NCBI GenBank assembly: GCA_004369085.1
Contig: ML210255.1
Location: 1 to 64,000, forward strand
From: Coprinopsis marcescibilis
Lineage: Eukaryota > Basidiomycota > Agaricomycetes > Agaricales > Psathyrellaceae
Direction: 5' to 3'
Length of the DNA: 64,000 bases
In this document: positions 35,507 to 46,885 of the stretch, piece by piece
Layout: the number at the start of each line of letters is the position of its first letter
Position numbering within the stretch: position 1 is the stretch's first letter
Position numbers and translations under genes: made by a program
The notes under the pieces: generated by a model
Seen by the model: only the letters and a program-made list of their open reading frames with translations
Told to the model about the DNA's origin: nothing
Database searches by the model: none

Positions 35507-36239
35507 ATGTCTTGGAGTCCCTGGTATCCTCAAAATGGCGGTGGCGGCTTCGTGCCAAATCATGCCCCCCCAGTACACGGCTTCATTCCGCCGCATAATC
35601 AACCATACCCTCAATGGGGAGGGCAGGCCTACACAGACGCCTACGGAGGTCAACCACCGAGTACGCTCCATTCACTTATCCAAATGGTTCCGTCCGGAGC
35701 TCACCACGCCCACTAATACAGTTGCTGCCCAATACTCCGCAAAATTCCCCACCCTCCACCCAATACTCGCCAACGACACCACCAAGCTCCGGTTTGACCT
35801 CAAACGGAATCCGCAATCAGAGATCCTGGCCTCGACTTACTACTCAAACCGTAATCTCCCCGCCAAAGCCACGCCAACCAACAAATTCCGGATAATCAGC
35901 AAGAGCTTTCCATGGTCGATTGATATTAGTCCGCCAGGGGTGAACGTGACTGTAGGGATGGTGTGGGACGCCCTCTACGCCTGCCTTCAAGAGCCTATTC
36001 AAGACTCGGAATGGGGGCTGATCATCCTGGATAAGAAGGCCAAGGAAAGGATTGAAGCTGCTGCCAAGAAGAGGACTGAGGCTGATCCGTCGTCGGACAA
36101 ACGAATCAAGAGGATCGACTATCTGGGAGATGTGACGTTGTTCAAAGGATTGGAAAAGGACGACGATTATGCAAAGACGAGATTAATGCCAACCACACAG
36201 GCGTGGCATGATACATGGCTCGTCAAACTGACTTCGTAA
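35507..36239 (+). CDS. DUF6699 domain protein
   Basis: The first exon (MSWSPWYPQNGGGGFVPNHA, then PPHNQPYPQWGGQAYTD) is a Pro/Gly-rich leader. It ends at GGQPP plus one base, and a 61-nt GTACGC...TACAG intron (35661-35721) leads to IAAQYSAKFPTLHPILAND. The domain follows: LRFDLKRNP, then FRIISKSFPWSIDISPPGVN, VTVGMVWDALYACLQEPIQD, RIKRIDYLGDVTLFKGLEKD and W-HDTWLVKL near the end. This is the DUF6699 pattern (HPxL...W-x-I-x-V...VTVxDVxxALxxxL...RxDxLxGxTxFxGL...WxLxL), found mainly in agaricomycetes and of unknown function. The length of ~223 residues is typical. Reading straight through without the intron would give a different, implausible N-terminus. Confidence 0.85.
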
Positions 36240-36695
36240 ACCTCGTCTTACTGGGATACTGTCTTGTACCACCACTCTCGGGTCGTTAAGGTTGTAATGT
36301 ATGATATTTGTCGAATAAACGAATGTACAACAGGAGTCCTCATTATAGAGCTGATAAGAAAAGCACACAGTGCCTCGATTTCGTATAGAGTCGTAGGGTC
36401 GTGATCATGAATGAACGTGAAAGGGGGTGTCCGATGGAAGACAGATAAAAATACACACAACGAAAACGAAGCCGTTTACGGCACAGGGAGATACATACGT
36501 CGTCCAAAATTCCAAATAGATAACAGTCTAGAAGCGCCGCTTTGCACCCGGAGAGTCAATCTCCGTTCGAAAGAGTTTGAAAAAGAATGAGTAATCGTCT
36601 AAAAATAGAACGAAATTTAGCATCAAGCTCGACTTTGATTCAAAGGTTGATAGTAAGCAACTCACGTTAGTGTTATAGCCGAGCTGATGCATCAT
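36240..36695. other. Convergent spacer
   Basis: 456 bp between two facing 3' ends; no feature recognised. Confidence 0.4.
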
Positions 36696-37343
36696 CTACC
36701 AACGCGGTTGATAGCTATGTGCATAATAGCTCGAAGTGCCACTGGCACTAGCCATCTGAGCCTGAGCCTGTCGCTGCTTCTGCTCCCGCTCTTGTTGCAT
36801 CCTCCTATGCCATTGAGCCTGCTCGACGGCCTTCTGCATCTCATAAGCTCGCACAGCAGGATGATCATAGTAGTCATCCTCCGAAAGGGGCGTAATCGTC
36901 GCCCTTGCGCCTTGATAACTATGATTACTTGATGATCGAGCCATAGGTGTGATGGTATACCCGAGGGTTGATGATCCCGTCGAGGGACCGGAAGGGTATT
37001 GGCGATATGCATGATCACGAGGTGGTGAGCCATGAGATGGTGGGTGCTGAGAGATATGTGTGGTACGGGGTGGCGACGAAGATGCGAATTTAGGGCTACG
37101 GTTGCTCGCAGGTATTGACCTTGACCTCGATTGGAGCGCGGGGGCGATGGGAACAGCGGTGCGATGTGAGGGCGGCGACACATTGACAGGGGGTTGCATC
37201 CGAGGCGGAAGAAGTATGATAACCTTGTGTTTAGGAGGCGAGGAGCTGGTTCCGGAACCACTCGAGCTGCGGTGGTGGGAGTGCTTGGACTTGCCATGAG
37301 ACGGTGACGAGTGACTGGATTGTTTCGTGGACGACGTAGGCAT
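36696..37343 (-). CDS. Ser/Pro/His-rich hypothetical protein
   Basis: Intronless, 215 residues, unrecognised. The N-terminal ~140 residues are disordered and rich in Ser, Pro, His and basic residues (MPTSSTKQSSHSSPSHGKSK; HHRSSSGSGTSSSPP). One short hydrophobic strand (KVIILLPPRM) lies at ~39-48. The C-terminal part has a single predicted helix (YYDHPAVRAYEMQKAVEQAQ, then WHRRMQQEREQKQRQAQAQM) and ends SYYAHSYQPRW. No signal peptide. The strongly biased but continuous composition over 215 codons supports a real gene more than chance. Function unknown. Confidence 0.5.
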   Translation of the reverse strand: MPTSSTKQSSHSSPSHGKSKHSHHRSSSGSGTSSSPPKHKVIILLPPRMQPPVNVSPPSHRTAVPIAPALQSRSRSIPASNRSPKFASSSPPRTTHISQHPPSHGSPPRDHAYRQYPSGPSTGSSTLGYTITPMARSSSNHSYQGARATITPLSEDDYYDHPAVRAYEMQKAVEQAQWHRRMQQEREQKQRQAQAQMASASGTSSYYAHSYQPRW

Positions 37344-39875
37344 GATTAACGGTCAACGCTGGTGGTGCGAATTAGAATGTACGACGGAGCGAGGTTGGTA
37401 GGAGAGGGTGCTTGTAAGGTGGTTGAAAAGTGAGTTCATAGTATCGTTTTCGACTAGTCTTTATAGGACGAGCACGACAGTCAAATGGAGCATGGCAGCA
37501 AAGCTTGAGAGTGTTCAACAGCTGCGTCATCTCCTCAGCGCCATATGGCCATGCCATTTAGAGCATCCCATCCCGATCCAGAAATGAGCATGCAGCATGT
37601 CAGCGGGACCATGGAACTCTCCGTGCCCGAGTCCGAAGATATAGGCCGCGTTGCACTGAGTCACCACCAAGTTGCGTTCCATTGTCCGGGCAGTCCAGCT
37701 GAATTACGTCAAAAGGTCCCTAGAGATAAGATAAAAAGCAAACAGGATATGTTAAGGTTGATGAAATCAAAGTTGGGAGTAGGAGCAGAACTTATCTTAA
37801 ACAATGTCTTCGCAGAAGGTGCCTTCGCCGGTTATTGTGCTGTGGCTTGTCTGCATATGCACAGTCGAGCACCACATCTTTACAGCCCAGTGGATAATCT
37901 GGGGGCATCATATTCCAAGACACGCGTTTGCCTCGTGTTCCTGACACTGTTTATCCAAGCTTCTGAGCTCCATATCTATTATACGCATAGCTCCAGTGGA
38001 TTCGCTGGTAGACACTTCGGAATGTTGGTGGATTGTGATCACGCGGCGCCTAGAACTCCTAGAGAACTGACGTGTCCGCGTGTAGGACGAAAGCGAGAAC
38101 GAGATTCTTTGTTTTACAGGCGAAAGGGAAACGGTGAGCGCATAATACAGTCGCGATGCTTAGTCTTCGGACCCACCGATGCTCCCGACACTCTTCCGAG
38201 CAAGTGGATCCATAGTTACGTCATCGACCAGCAGTATCGTAGACCCTCTCTCCAGAACCCTACGTCGTCGATCGAAACCGGGCGAGTCCGCGAACGCGTT
38301 AACCCCTAATCTCGCTCCTCTCTGCAGGACAACCGTCAGGATGTGGTAGGTAGCCATCTGTTCCGACGGGAAGGGAAATCAAAAAGTATCGTGACATGTC
38401 GGACCTTGGTCTATGCACTTGAGCGTTTCTAGCTCTGGCCGGTAGAATAAACAGCAACACAGAGGCATTAGGCGCTTACTTCCATCGTTCTAGAATTTTC
38501 GTGGAGTAACCTGAGAATCATGAAACGAGGCAAAGACAGGAGTAGCAGTTGCAGGCTGTGTTTGTCATTAGGCTTGGAGCAATAAAGAACTTCACTGTCT
38601 GTTTAGGAAGAACACGAACCTGTGGATATCGACATGCTGTCGAGTCATAGGATCGGTCTTCTATAAAGGATTGGGGTACGAACTGGGATGATCAGGGTCA
38701 GAAGATGTAAAAGATTAATTAGTTTTGAAACGTACACTCGATCTGAGGTTCATGCCATTCGTCTGGATAGCGATAAATAAGGTTCAATAGCGAAGCCCAA
38801 AGGCAGAGCCAATCATTTTGGTCAGAACCGATAGCGTCATTAACTTTCCAGGCGGGTACCGGCTAACTTCGGGATTTCTCTCCCAAGGCATTTCGAGCGA
38901 TTCCCTCCAGCCGCCGACGGGAAGAACAGCCGAGAATTTTGAACAACAAGTTCACCGTGCCCCCAACGCTGGTTGAGTGGGAGTGTACGGGATCATCTGC
39001 GAGGGGTCAAGGCCATGCCTAGCGTATCTTCTGCATTTCGCTGGGCCCAGGTCGGAAATGAGACTCCAGTCCCAAGTATACGTCTCTGTTGATGTTCATG
39101 GGGCTAAGACCTCATCTGGAGAGATGAAACCACTCTGGGACCGACCAGCTCTCGAGCGCCGAGGACCAGGTAATTCGGTCGGACCAATAGGAGGCGGGTA
39201 GTTAAATAGTGCACGGGTTCTCCTTGGAGCTAATCGCGGTTAGACCGAGAGCAGTGAAGGTGAAGGCATATCGTGTTGCGGGCCCCCGTTCATGGTCAGT
39301 CGATCGTCACGGTATTGTTATGCTTTGCTGTCATTTAATGCAGTAGGTCAAAAACGAGAAGCTGTTTTGCCTCCCAGAGACTCCTGAGGATAACTAGACG
39401 CTTAAAAGGTGCGTTAAAATCGGTGAACTACCAGCCGTCGGAGATCCAGATAGCCAGGCTCTGCACCACACAGGTAGTATAAAACAACCCTCGAATCTTG
39501 ACAGCATGTTTCATCGCCAAAGAACTGGGGCCATTTCCGAGACCGAGTGTTCGAAGATAGATGTGTAGGAACGAGGCGCGTAACTCCTCGAATGTGGTCG
39601 TCTAAGAGGCTAAGCAAGGCGAGGAGTATGTTCGAATAGGTCAGCCGCGTGTTGTCCAGGAAATTCGGCCGCCAGTAGGACAAACACACAGATTACGCTA
39701 GGAGGTGCAAATCCTTTCTGGTGGATATGGTCGCAAACCAGAGATGGTAAAGAAGCAGATGTGTAGCGTGAAGACAGCGTGAAGAAAGGAGAAATGAAGT
39801 TGCTGTTCTTCGGAAGTTGCCGAACTGTGAGAATAGATGTCCGTTCTGAGCGATGGCTCCTGAGCCTCGCCAAAC
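37344..39875. other. Gene-poor region
   Basis: 2.5 kb. One 254-codon plus-strand frame (37545-38309) is listed separately. Otherwise nothing recognisable. Confidence 0.45.
37545..38309 (+). CDS. Doubtful orphan open frame
   Basis: 254 codons without a stop. The translation shows no domain, no low-complexity pattern and no consistent hydrophobic layout, and codons look unselected. It starts ~200 bp upstream of the divergent Ser/Pro gene. It is long for chance but otherwise unsupported, so I treat it as a possible orphan or a random frame. Confidence 0.2.
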   Translation: MAMPFRASHPDPEMSMQHVSGTMELSVPESEDIGRVALSHHQVAFHCPGSPAELRQKVPRDKIKSKQDMLRLMKSKLGVGAELILNNVFAEGAFAGYCAVACLHMHSRAPHLYSPVDNLGASYSKTRVCLVFLTLFIQASELHIYYTHSSSGFAGRHFGMLVDCDHAAPRTPRELTCPRVGRKRERDSLFYRRKGNGERIIQSRCLVFGPTDAPDTLPSKWIHSYVIDQQYRRPSLQNPTSSIETGRVRERVNP

Positions 39876-40989
39876 ATGTTTCCTCTCGAACTCACATCTC
39901 GACCATTACTACGCGGGGTTTGTTTTCAATATAATCCTACCCAACTGTCCAAATCGATTCAGTATGCATTGCGAAACCCGTCAACTGCCACGTTCTCCGT
40001 GCAGTCAAGCAGAAGGCCATTCACCAGCGTAACGCTTCCTCGTCACCAATTGGGTGCTGAGCTCAAGTCTGGTACTGTTGCTAGCTCGGGTTCAACGAGT
40101 TCCTCCAAAAATTCAGGTGCATTGAAACTGCCATGGTCAGAGCGTATGAATGTTGTTAATCTGTCTGTGGGTCATGTTGTTTGTTCTGTTTAACCTGCCG
40201 GTTAGCTCATTAGCTCTGGACGGAAACAGTCAACACCACACTTGGAAAACCTGCTCGCTTTGTACCGCCTTGCTCAGGACCCTGCCAAAACGAAGTGTCC
40301 TGAACTGCCGACACTTCCCCCACGGGCAAAGGGATATCCAACACCGTGCTTGACGCGCCCGGAAATCCAGGAACTACTGATCCCAGTTGTCGAGCACGGC
40401 TGGACCGTCGAATTCAAACTACCGGAGGACAAGACCACACAGTCGGAGAACGACGAACCCGATTGTGGATGCGGACACTCTTCGGTAAGAAAACGGCCTG
40501 TGATCCTGTGTGTTTCTCCCTGACAACCATTGCCTACATGAACAGGCCGACACACCGCACGTTCGCGAGCTACCGTTCCTCGTGCGACGCTACCGCTTCA
40601 ATTCGCCTACCGGAATACAGGAGTACCTGTCAGATGTTCGCAATATCTCCAATATCGGAGAGAATGTGAGTCCCTTGGAAATAGGCTCAGAGAAATAAAC
40701 GGTGCTTACATTCGGTGGGTTACTGTAGCACCACTACGATTCGTACACAATAACCTCGAATGAATTGGCGTTGTTCGTGCAAACACACAGCGCGAAGAAA
40801 CCACGTCACTTTGTAGGCGGTTCAACAACTGAGTGGGTCCCCACTGTGGGCATCACAGTCCGTGATATTCGATATGCCATCCTCCTGGAACATCTCTACC
40901 GGCTCCAAGACACTAATGCTGTCACCGACCCCCCACATACGCCATACACGGACCAGTTAATGATCGACCGCCTCCTTGGAACGCCTTGA
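39876..40989 (+). CDS. Pterin-4a-carbinolamine dehydratase-like protein, probably mitochondrial
   Basis: The dehydratase family recycles tetrahydropterin cofactor. The N-terminus (MFPLELTSRPLLRGVCF ... QSSRRPFTSVTLPRHQ) is Arg/Ser/Thr-rich with almost no acidic residues, like a mitochondrial presequence. The domain follows: LTRPEIQELLIPVVEHGWTV, the exon ADTPHVRELPFLVRRYRFNS, and the exon opening HHYDSYTITSNELALFVQTH, then VGITVRDIRYAILLEHLY. This mirrors the family pattern (HGW...L-x-R-x-F-x-F...HHP-x-x...TH...GLT-x-x-D-x-x-xA). The usual HHP is HHY here, and an insert of ~20 residues (SAKKPRHFVGGSTTEWVPTV) separates TH from GIT. The first splice junction near 40140-40210 is uncertain. Four or more exons. 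Divergence at HHP leaves catalytic activity open. Confidence 0.72.
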
Positions 40990-41536
40990 ACATCCGACAC
41001 GAGGAATTCGCCTTCCGAAAATCCTGCTCCCGTGGTCCCCGGTTTCTCACCTGACAAGCGCGAAATTATCAGGTGGTTAGCAAAAGAGGTGTGGTGCACA
41101 TGGTAGCTGTCGATCCTGGGTATCCGACACTTGCTCAAGCCTACATTCCATCTCTGTTTACAATGCACTACTACGTTAACACACACATAGTTCTGTCGCT
41201 TTGACACATGTACCACATCGTATTCATCAATTTGAAGAGGATAGTACCAGATTCTATCCATAGTTGTTCAGTATTCATGCTCCAGGACTCGGTTATTCGG
41301 TGGAAAGGATGATTTGTGACAAAGAAGCATCACTGCCATCATTCCATCTCACAGTGAGAGAGCTTCCGCCGGTGTGTGGGCCTTACTGCCCCCATAATCA
41401 AGCGACCATGCGTCCCCATACCATCTTCACCACCCCCTCGTCTCTGCCATAACCCGTTGCCTGTGTCAGCTACGCTCCCGATAGACACTTATATACATCC
41501 TTACTGTTACTTGGGAGCAAACATACCACAGCGACC
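40990..41536. other. Intergenic
   Basis: 547 bp between two plus-strand genes; no feature recognised. Confidence 0.4.
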
Positions 41537-43429
41537 ATGGCAGAAAGCTTCACCCGCCCACGCAAGCCCATCCCTTCGCCCGAATTCGGCGGGCGAGAGC
41601 GTCTGGCCCCCCTAGAAATCGCACCGAGCATGCTCCCGCTCGATCTCTCGCTCTTCCCCCCTCTGCGGCTCGCAGCACTCGACAGCTGCACCACGCACGA
41701 TGTAAGCCTGCACTGGACGCCCGCTGCCTACCCGCGGTGCATCTCGACGCCCGGCCAGGTGGTTGTGCCCCAAAACCTCAGCGGGAAGGAGAGGAAGAAG
41801 TGGCTGTATGCGACTGCAGAGCAGTTGGTCAAGGAGAAGCGGGCGGTGGAGGATGGCCTGACCAAGTTCAAGGGGAAGGTTGAGGAGAGGGAGGATAGGG
41901 TGTTTAAGAAAGTTGGTTTGTGGAATTCGGTGTTTAGGGTTAAGAGGAGGAAGGTGGAAGGCGAGAGGTTGGATCCGAATGTGAAGAGTATTACAGTCGT
42001 TGCTACGCACCCCGTTGGGTTGCATAAGGAGGTTGGTGGTCGGTTGTATCTAATACGAACAGTATCTGAATGATTTGGGTTATAGACGTACGAAGTTCTG
42101 TTCAGGCATTTGATAGACCTGACTGAGCAACCTGGATCCCTTATTCGTTTCGAAGAGCTTTGGTCACTGGAGAGTGTTGACCATGGCGACTCATCCCTCG
42201 TGAACGGCTCCAATGTCCCCAAGATCGGTATGTCCTCCCTGTCTTCATGTGCACACTCGTTCGTTAAACCAGTCCAGGCGACTGCTCTGACTATGCAAGA
42301 GACCTAGCCAACTTTTGCCTCAACTACCTTCCCCAGCCCTCCACCAGCCAGGTCCCACCCGCGCTCGAGCGCGTCAGCCCCTCCGTCTCCCAGACCCGCA
42401 AGAACGACGGGTTCCTCGGGGAAGGGCGCATCCTCATCTCACTGGGACACTCATTGGGCAGTGTCGCTGGGTAAGGGCTCACTGCTTACCCCCTTGCGTA
42501 TTTCTGACATCCATTTGCGGCTAACAAGTGTGCTCTGCGCCATCAGCTACCCCAGGATCTTTTCGGCCCTCATCCAGAGCGAGACGACCTTCTTCCCAAG
42601 GGTTATAAAGCCGAAGATCGAGGCGGCGGGAGGGGCTGTGCCCTTTATCATGAGTGCGCTTGGAAGGAAGGCCGTTTGGCCGTCAAGGTAACTTGTCCGA
42701 AGTGCATACTACCCCCATCCATCTCTGACGGACGTCTTCACTCTCACAGGGAGGAAGCGAAGGCCAACCTTGCTAAATCCCCTCTCTTCTTGTCATTCCA
42801 TCCATCCGTGTTCCAATCCTACATCGACCATGCGCTATGGGAAGATAAGGCGAACAACTGCGTTCGGTTGAAGTGCACGCCAGTCGGGGTGAGCTTGCTC
42901 CTTTCTTGCTATGCTAACGTTCGACCCCCCAGCTGATCAAATTCCTCTCGATCTGCAGGAAGCGCGTAAATGGAACGAGCTGCTTTGCTTGAACGAAGGG
43001 TGGCAGCTGTTGCCCACATTGGACGAGAAAATCCCCCTCTACTGGATCATGGGGAGCACGGAGAATGCCAGCTTCATGTGAGCGTCACTTTGATCTTGAG
43101 TTTGAACAGGAGCTAATGGTGACAATTTAGCGTCGGAGGAAGCGAGGTCGCTAGAGACACAGTGTGGAGAAGGCCAAAGAATACTAGCAATATCAAATTG
43201 CCTGGTGCTGGGCATTTAGTGCGTAGTGGCTCTGATATCGTCTGTAGGCCAGTTGTTGACGTTGCGTACAGCTGATCCAAGAGATGCCCGATACATATGG
43301 TGAGCGTCCCGGCTGAACACATCTGAGGATGTCACCCTGACCACACACGTCTTTTATGTAGCGAAAGCGATGCTGGATTACCTGAACAAGCTGTACGTGG
43401 AGCAAGAACACCACAAGGCAAAGCTGTAA
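41537..43429 (+). CDS. Alpha/beta hydrolase with peroxisomal targeting signal (Lpx1-like)
   Basis: Serine hydrolase, probably lipase or esterase. Exons in order: MAESFTRPRKPIPSPEFGGR ... SITVVATHPVGLHKE; TYEVLFRHLIDLTEQPG; GDCSDYARDLANFCLNYLPQ; ILISLGHSLGSVAG, with the nucleophile elbow G-H-S-L-G; YPRIFSALIQSETTFFPR; SPLFLSFHPSVFQSYIDHAL; ENASFIVGGSEVARDT; LPGAGHL, carrying the likely catalytic His; and LIQEMPDTYAKAMLDYLNKL. The last residues are HHKAKL; the terminal AKL is a PTS1 variant, so import into peroxisomes is likely. The layout is that of the fungal group including yeast Lpx1 and Akt2-like hydrolases. The stop is at 43427-43429. Substrate unknown. Confidence 0.82.
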
Positions 43430-43708
43430 GCTTCAAAATGAGGCAGAAATGGAAATAGCGGGGATGATAGTATTGCGTAGATTTCCTATATATTAAAATG
43501 TCTTGTAGAAAATATTATATGGACTTTACTGGGATAGCAGCATCTAGCGGTTGCTGAATATGATCCATCGTAGCATTTCGACAATGTTTGGGATGTTGTA
43601 GTCGGTGGTAGTTTCCTTGGGTCGCCGGGTATGACCTGTCGGTACGGACGGGTGCGCGTACAGACGATGAGCAAGCGTGTGTTGAAGCAGTTGTGGTAGT
43701 ATCAAGCA

Positions 43709-44350
43709 CTAACTGAGGGCAGGTGTTGGCGCTGCTTGTAGGGTCGGCTGTTGCGTCGCTTGCTTTTTGGCTTGGAGTGCACGTTCGAATTCTTCAAACG
43801 CGTTGAGAACTTGACTTTGTCGTGGTGGAGAAGCAGAGGTTGCGCCATTTACAGGCGCTATCGACGCAGGCCATTCGGATGTCGGCACACCCATCGTTTG
43901 GAGAGAGTTACGAAGCTCGGTGACAGAATCCTCGTATGCGGAGAGACTCTCTTCGTACAGATCGTAGACGCATATCGCGCAGCCGGACATGCAGCATTCT
44001 GCAGCACTAGACTGAGCACAAGTGTGGTCAGGACGGAATGAGTACTCACCATCGTCCGCGGGTGGATCCGGTTTACGGGGAACTGTCAGACCTCGAAATG
44101 TCTGGACTGCAGGGACCCCAGGTTGGCGAGAAATGGTCTCGACAGAGTGGGTGCCACGTTCCAAGGTATCGACCTCGTGTATACGAGCTTCCTTTCCTCG
44201 TAAAGACCGCTCCAGTCGCCGGTATCGTTGGCTGAGATTCTGGCCGCCTCGGAGTGGGAGCTTCTTGAGTTCAAAGACTTTTGGTGGTATTTGGCTGCTA
44301 CTAATAGAGCGAACCAGGCTCATCCAGCGTCTCTGGATCATGGATGCCAT
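43709..44350 (-). CDS. Oxidoreductase-like domain protein (OXLD1 type), mitochondrial
   Basis: Begins MASMIQRRWMSLVRSISSSQ, a basic presequence-like N-terminus. After ~90 residues the short domain appears: TFRGLTVPRKPDPPADD, then ECCMSGCAICVYDLYEESLS, matching the K-P-x-x-P...CC-x-SGC-x-x-CV-x-D-x-Y-x-E-x-L signature of the oxidoreductase-like family. A 51-nt intron (44049-43999, GTGAGT...TGCAG) must be removed to put DD next to ECC; it is in frame, so an unspliced reading also stays open but breaks the motif. The C-terminal ~70 residues are Ala/Gln/Pro-rich. Molecular role is not well established in the family. It is divergent to cytochrome c peroxidase, also mitochondrial. Confidence 0.82.
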   Translation of the reverse strand: MASMIQRRWMSLVRSISSSQIPPKVFELKKLPLRGGQNLSQRYRRLERSLRGKEARIHEVDTLERGTHSVETISRQPGVPAVQTFRGLTVPRKPDPPADDGEYSFRPDHTCAQSSAAECCMSGCAICVYDLYEESLSAYEDSVTELRNSLQTMGVPTSEWPASIAPVNGATSASPPRQSQVLNAFEEFERALQAKKQATQQPTLQAAPTPALS

Positions 44351-45151
44351 CCCGAGTCATTGCATTCGTCGTCGTCGTGCGGGTGAAGGAGCCAAGATGG
44401 CCCGTGCGCTGCCAATGGCCAGAGGCATAGACTTCCCACGGTTTAAAATAGAGAAATACATGTAGCCCCTATCGCTCTACCACCGCCTCCTCGTCATCCT
44501 CGTAACGTCGTTGGACATTGTCAAAGAGTCACAGGACAATATCATCGTTTTCTCGAGGGCTGATTCAGACAGTGGAGGCTCACGTGTCTTGACTTTCTAT
44601 TACTCAGGATCCTAGCTACTCCTCTGCCATATGCTTGTTACGGAGACTACACTCGACCTTGAACATTCATCCGAGTCCGAGTCGAGGATCACGACATCCC
44701 GCTTCCCAAACATGGTTTGAACTATCATTAGACGTGAGAGGGATTCTGTCTGATCTGAGACCTTCGCCGCTTCTTTGACATAAGACTATATAAGCGCTAT
44801 GTTTCCAATTGAATGGGTGATTTGCTGACTCTTTCCCCCATCGTCATTGCTCGTCGCACGCAGAGGATCAAAATGGCCCATGCAACTCCTTCCAAACGGA
44901 GACATTCTGCTATCGTCAGCAGAGCCAAGGAGTGCGTGACACAAAATGTAAGCACCCTGATTGGCTTATCAGCCGAAGATATGCGGAAATAAAATGCAAA
45001 ATAATTGACAAATTCTAGATTATTCCGCCCGGCGCCCAAGGATCCAGCTAAGACAGATGTCAGCTCGTGTTTATTAATCTCATAACCTTTATCTCCTACC
45101 ACCACCTCGCCCTCGTCGTCGTTCTTTATCCCTTTCGTCGTCGTTTTCACC
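44351..45151. other. Divergent upstream region of two mitochondrial genes
   Basis: 800 bp between the start codons of the OXLD1-like gene and CCP1. Pyrimidine-rich just upstream of CCP1 (TCGTCGTCG repeats near 45113-45148). No third gene. Confidence 0.45.
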
Positions 45152-46885
45152 ATGTCTTTCAACGTTCTGCGCGCCTCTTTGCGCAACGCCAACCCCCTTC
45201 GTCGGGCTGGCCCTGTTGGCAAGGCCCCTAAGGCCGTTCCCGCACCATTCCGCTCTGGTGCTCGCGGTCGCCAGTACTCGACCGCCCCCCCTCCACCGCA
45301 GCCCAAGGGCTCTAGCACCAGCCTCTGGCTCGGTCTAGGTGCTGCTGGTGCTGCTGGTGCCGCTTACTACTTCTTCACCCAGTCAGAACAAGGCCAGAAT
45401 GCCCTCAAGTCCGGCGTTCAGCAGGCAAAGGTTGCGACCAACTTTGTTCCCACCAAGGAAGACTATATCAAGGTACAACTCTATCTACACTGTCTGTTGG
45501 GCTTGAAAGACTGACGCGTATTCTACCAGGTCTACAACCGTATCGCTGAGCTCGTTGCTGATGCTGGTGACTACGAAGGTGAGTCAGCGTACCCGACTTA
45601 CCCGCCTTACGGTTTCCATCTAACCACCGTTTTGCTCGGTTTCCCAGACGGTTCATATGGACCCGTGCTTCTCCGTTTGGCCTGGCACTCATCTGGAACT
45701 TATGATAAGGATACCAAGACCGGTGGAAGGTACGTTGTTCGCATCGCTTATCTCGCTACCCGCAGTTTGACTGAAACACGTTCGCAGCAACTATGCTACG
45801 ATGCGATTCGAACCCGAGTCTCTTCACGGTGCCAATGCTGGCCTTGATCTTGCTCGTGGCTTGACGCAAAAGATTAAGGAGGAGTTCTCTTGGATCAGCT
45901 ACGGCGATCTTTGGACTCTTGCTGGTGTCGCTGCCATCCAGGTGTGTTCGACTTGCTACAAGCATATGTCTTTTCCGTTTACACCTTTATAAGGAACTGG
46001 CCGGCCCCAAGATCCCCTGGCGCCCAGGCCGTGTTGACGGTGTTGCTACTCAGGCCACTCCCGATGGTCGTCTCCCAGACGCTTCCCAGGGTTCTGACCA
46101 CCTGCGAAACGTAAGCATTGCTCATTTTCATGTCTTATCGCAACGTGTCTGACAACCTTGAGTAGATCTTTTACCGCATGGGGTATGTTTTATGTTTCTC
46201 CGATCATAGGGTTAATACATTCGTTGCGACAGTCCACTGACGTTGAGTTTTCAGTTTCAACGACCAAGAAATCGTTGCCCTCTCTGGCGCTCACGCCCTT
46301 GGACGATGCCATCGTAACCGGTATGTTCAAAACGTCGTTATTTTTCGATAATGCGGGCTAATCCACTTTAGATCCGGCTTTGAAGGCCCATGGACTTTCT
46401 CTCCCACCACTGTGACGAACGACTACTTCCGCCTCTTGTTTGACGAAAAGTGAGTTTATTGTGGCACTCCGCATCATCTGGCTCTCTGTCTGACATTAGT
46501 CTAGGTGGAACTGGAAGAAGTGGGACGGACCCAAGCAGCTCGAGGACAAGAAGTCCAAGTCGCTCATGATGTTGCCGTATGTCTTTATCTGCTCGTGTAT
46601 GCTGTGGTTCCTGGCTCACGATAACCCTTAGCACCGATTATGTCCTCACCCAGGACAAGTCCTTCAAGAAGCACGCCAAGGCTTATGCTGAGAGCCAGGA
46701 CCTCTGGTTCAAGGAGTGCGTACCTCCGCAGTCCTCGTTAAACACACTATTTTAATAACTGCCTCTCTAGTTTCTCGAGCGCTGTTTCCCGCCTCTTTGA
46801 ACTCGGTGTGCCCACTGAACAGTTCGTGACCAGTGAACCTTGGATCATGCCCACTGTCGATGAGCAGCAAGAGAAGAAACAGTAA
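45152..46885 (+). CDS. CCP1: Cytochrome c peroxidase, mitochondrial
   Basis: Haem peroxidase of the intermembrane space that reduces hydrogen peroxide with electrons from cytochrome c. The N-terminus is bipartite: a basic presequence ([20 protein letters not shown]) and then a hydrophobic anchor ([18 protein letters not shown]), as in yeast Ccp1. The mature part has the distal Arg/Trp/His block ([20 protein letters not shown]) and [11 protein letters not shown] across an intron. [30 protein letters not shown], and the proximal His motif [14 protein letters not shown] follow, and the radical-site Trp lies in [17 protein letters not shown]. It closes with [20 protein letters not shown] and [15 protein letters not shown]. 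About ten exons separated by ~50-60 nt introns. All haem and radical residues are present, and the length is close to yeast Ccp1 (361 aa). Confidence 0.96.

Noticed and set aside
37545..38309. 254-codon plus-strand frame as a confident gene
   Set aside because: No domain, compositional signal or homolog-like motif; kept only as a doubtful feature.
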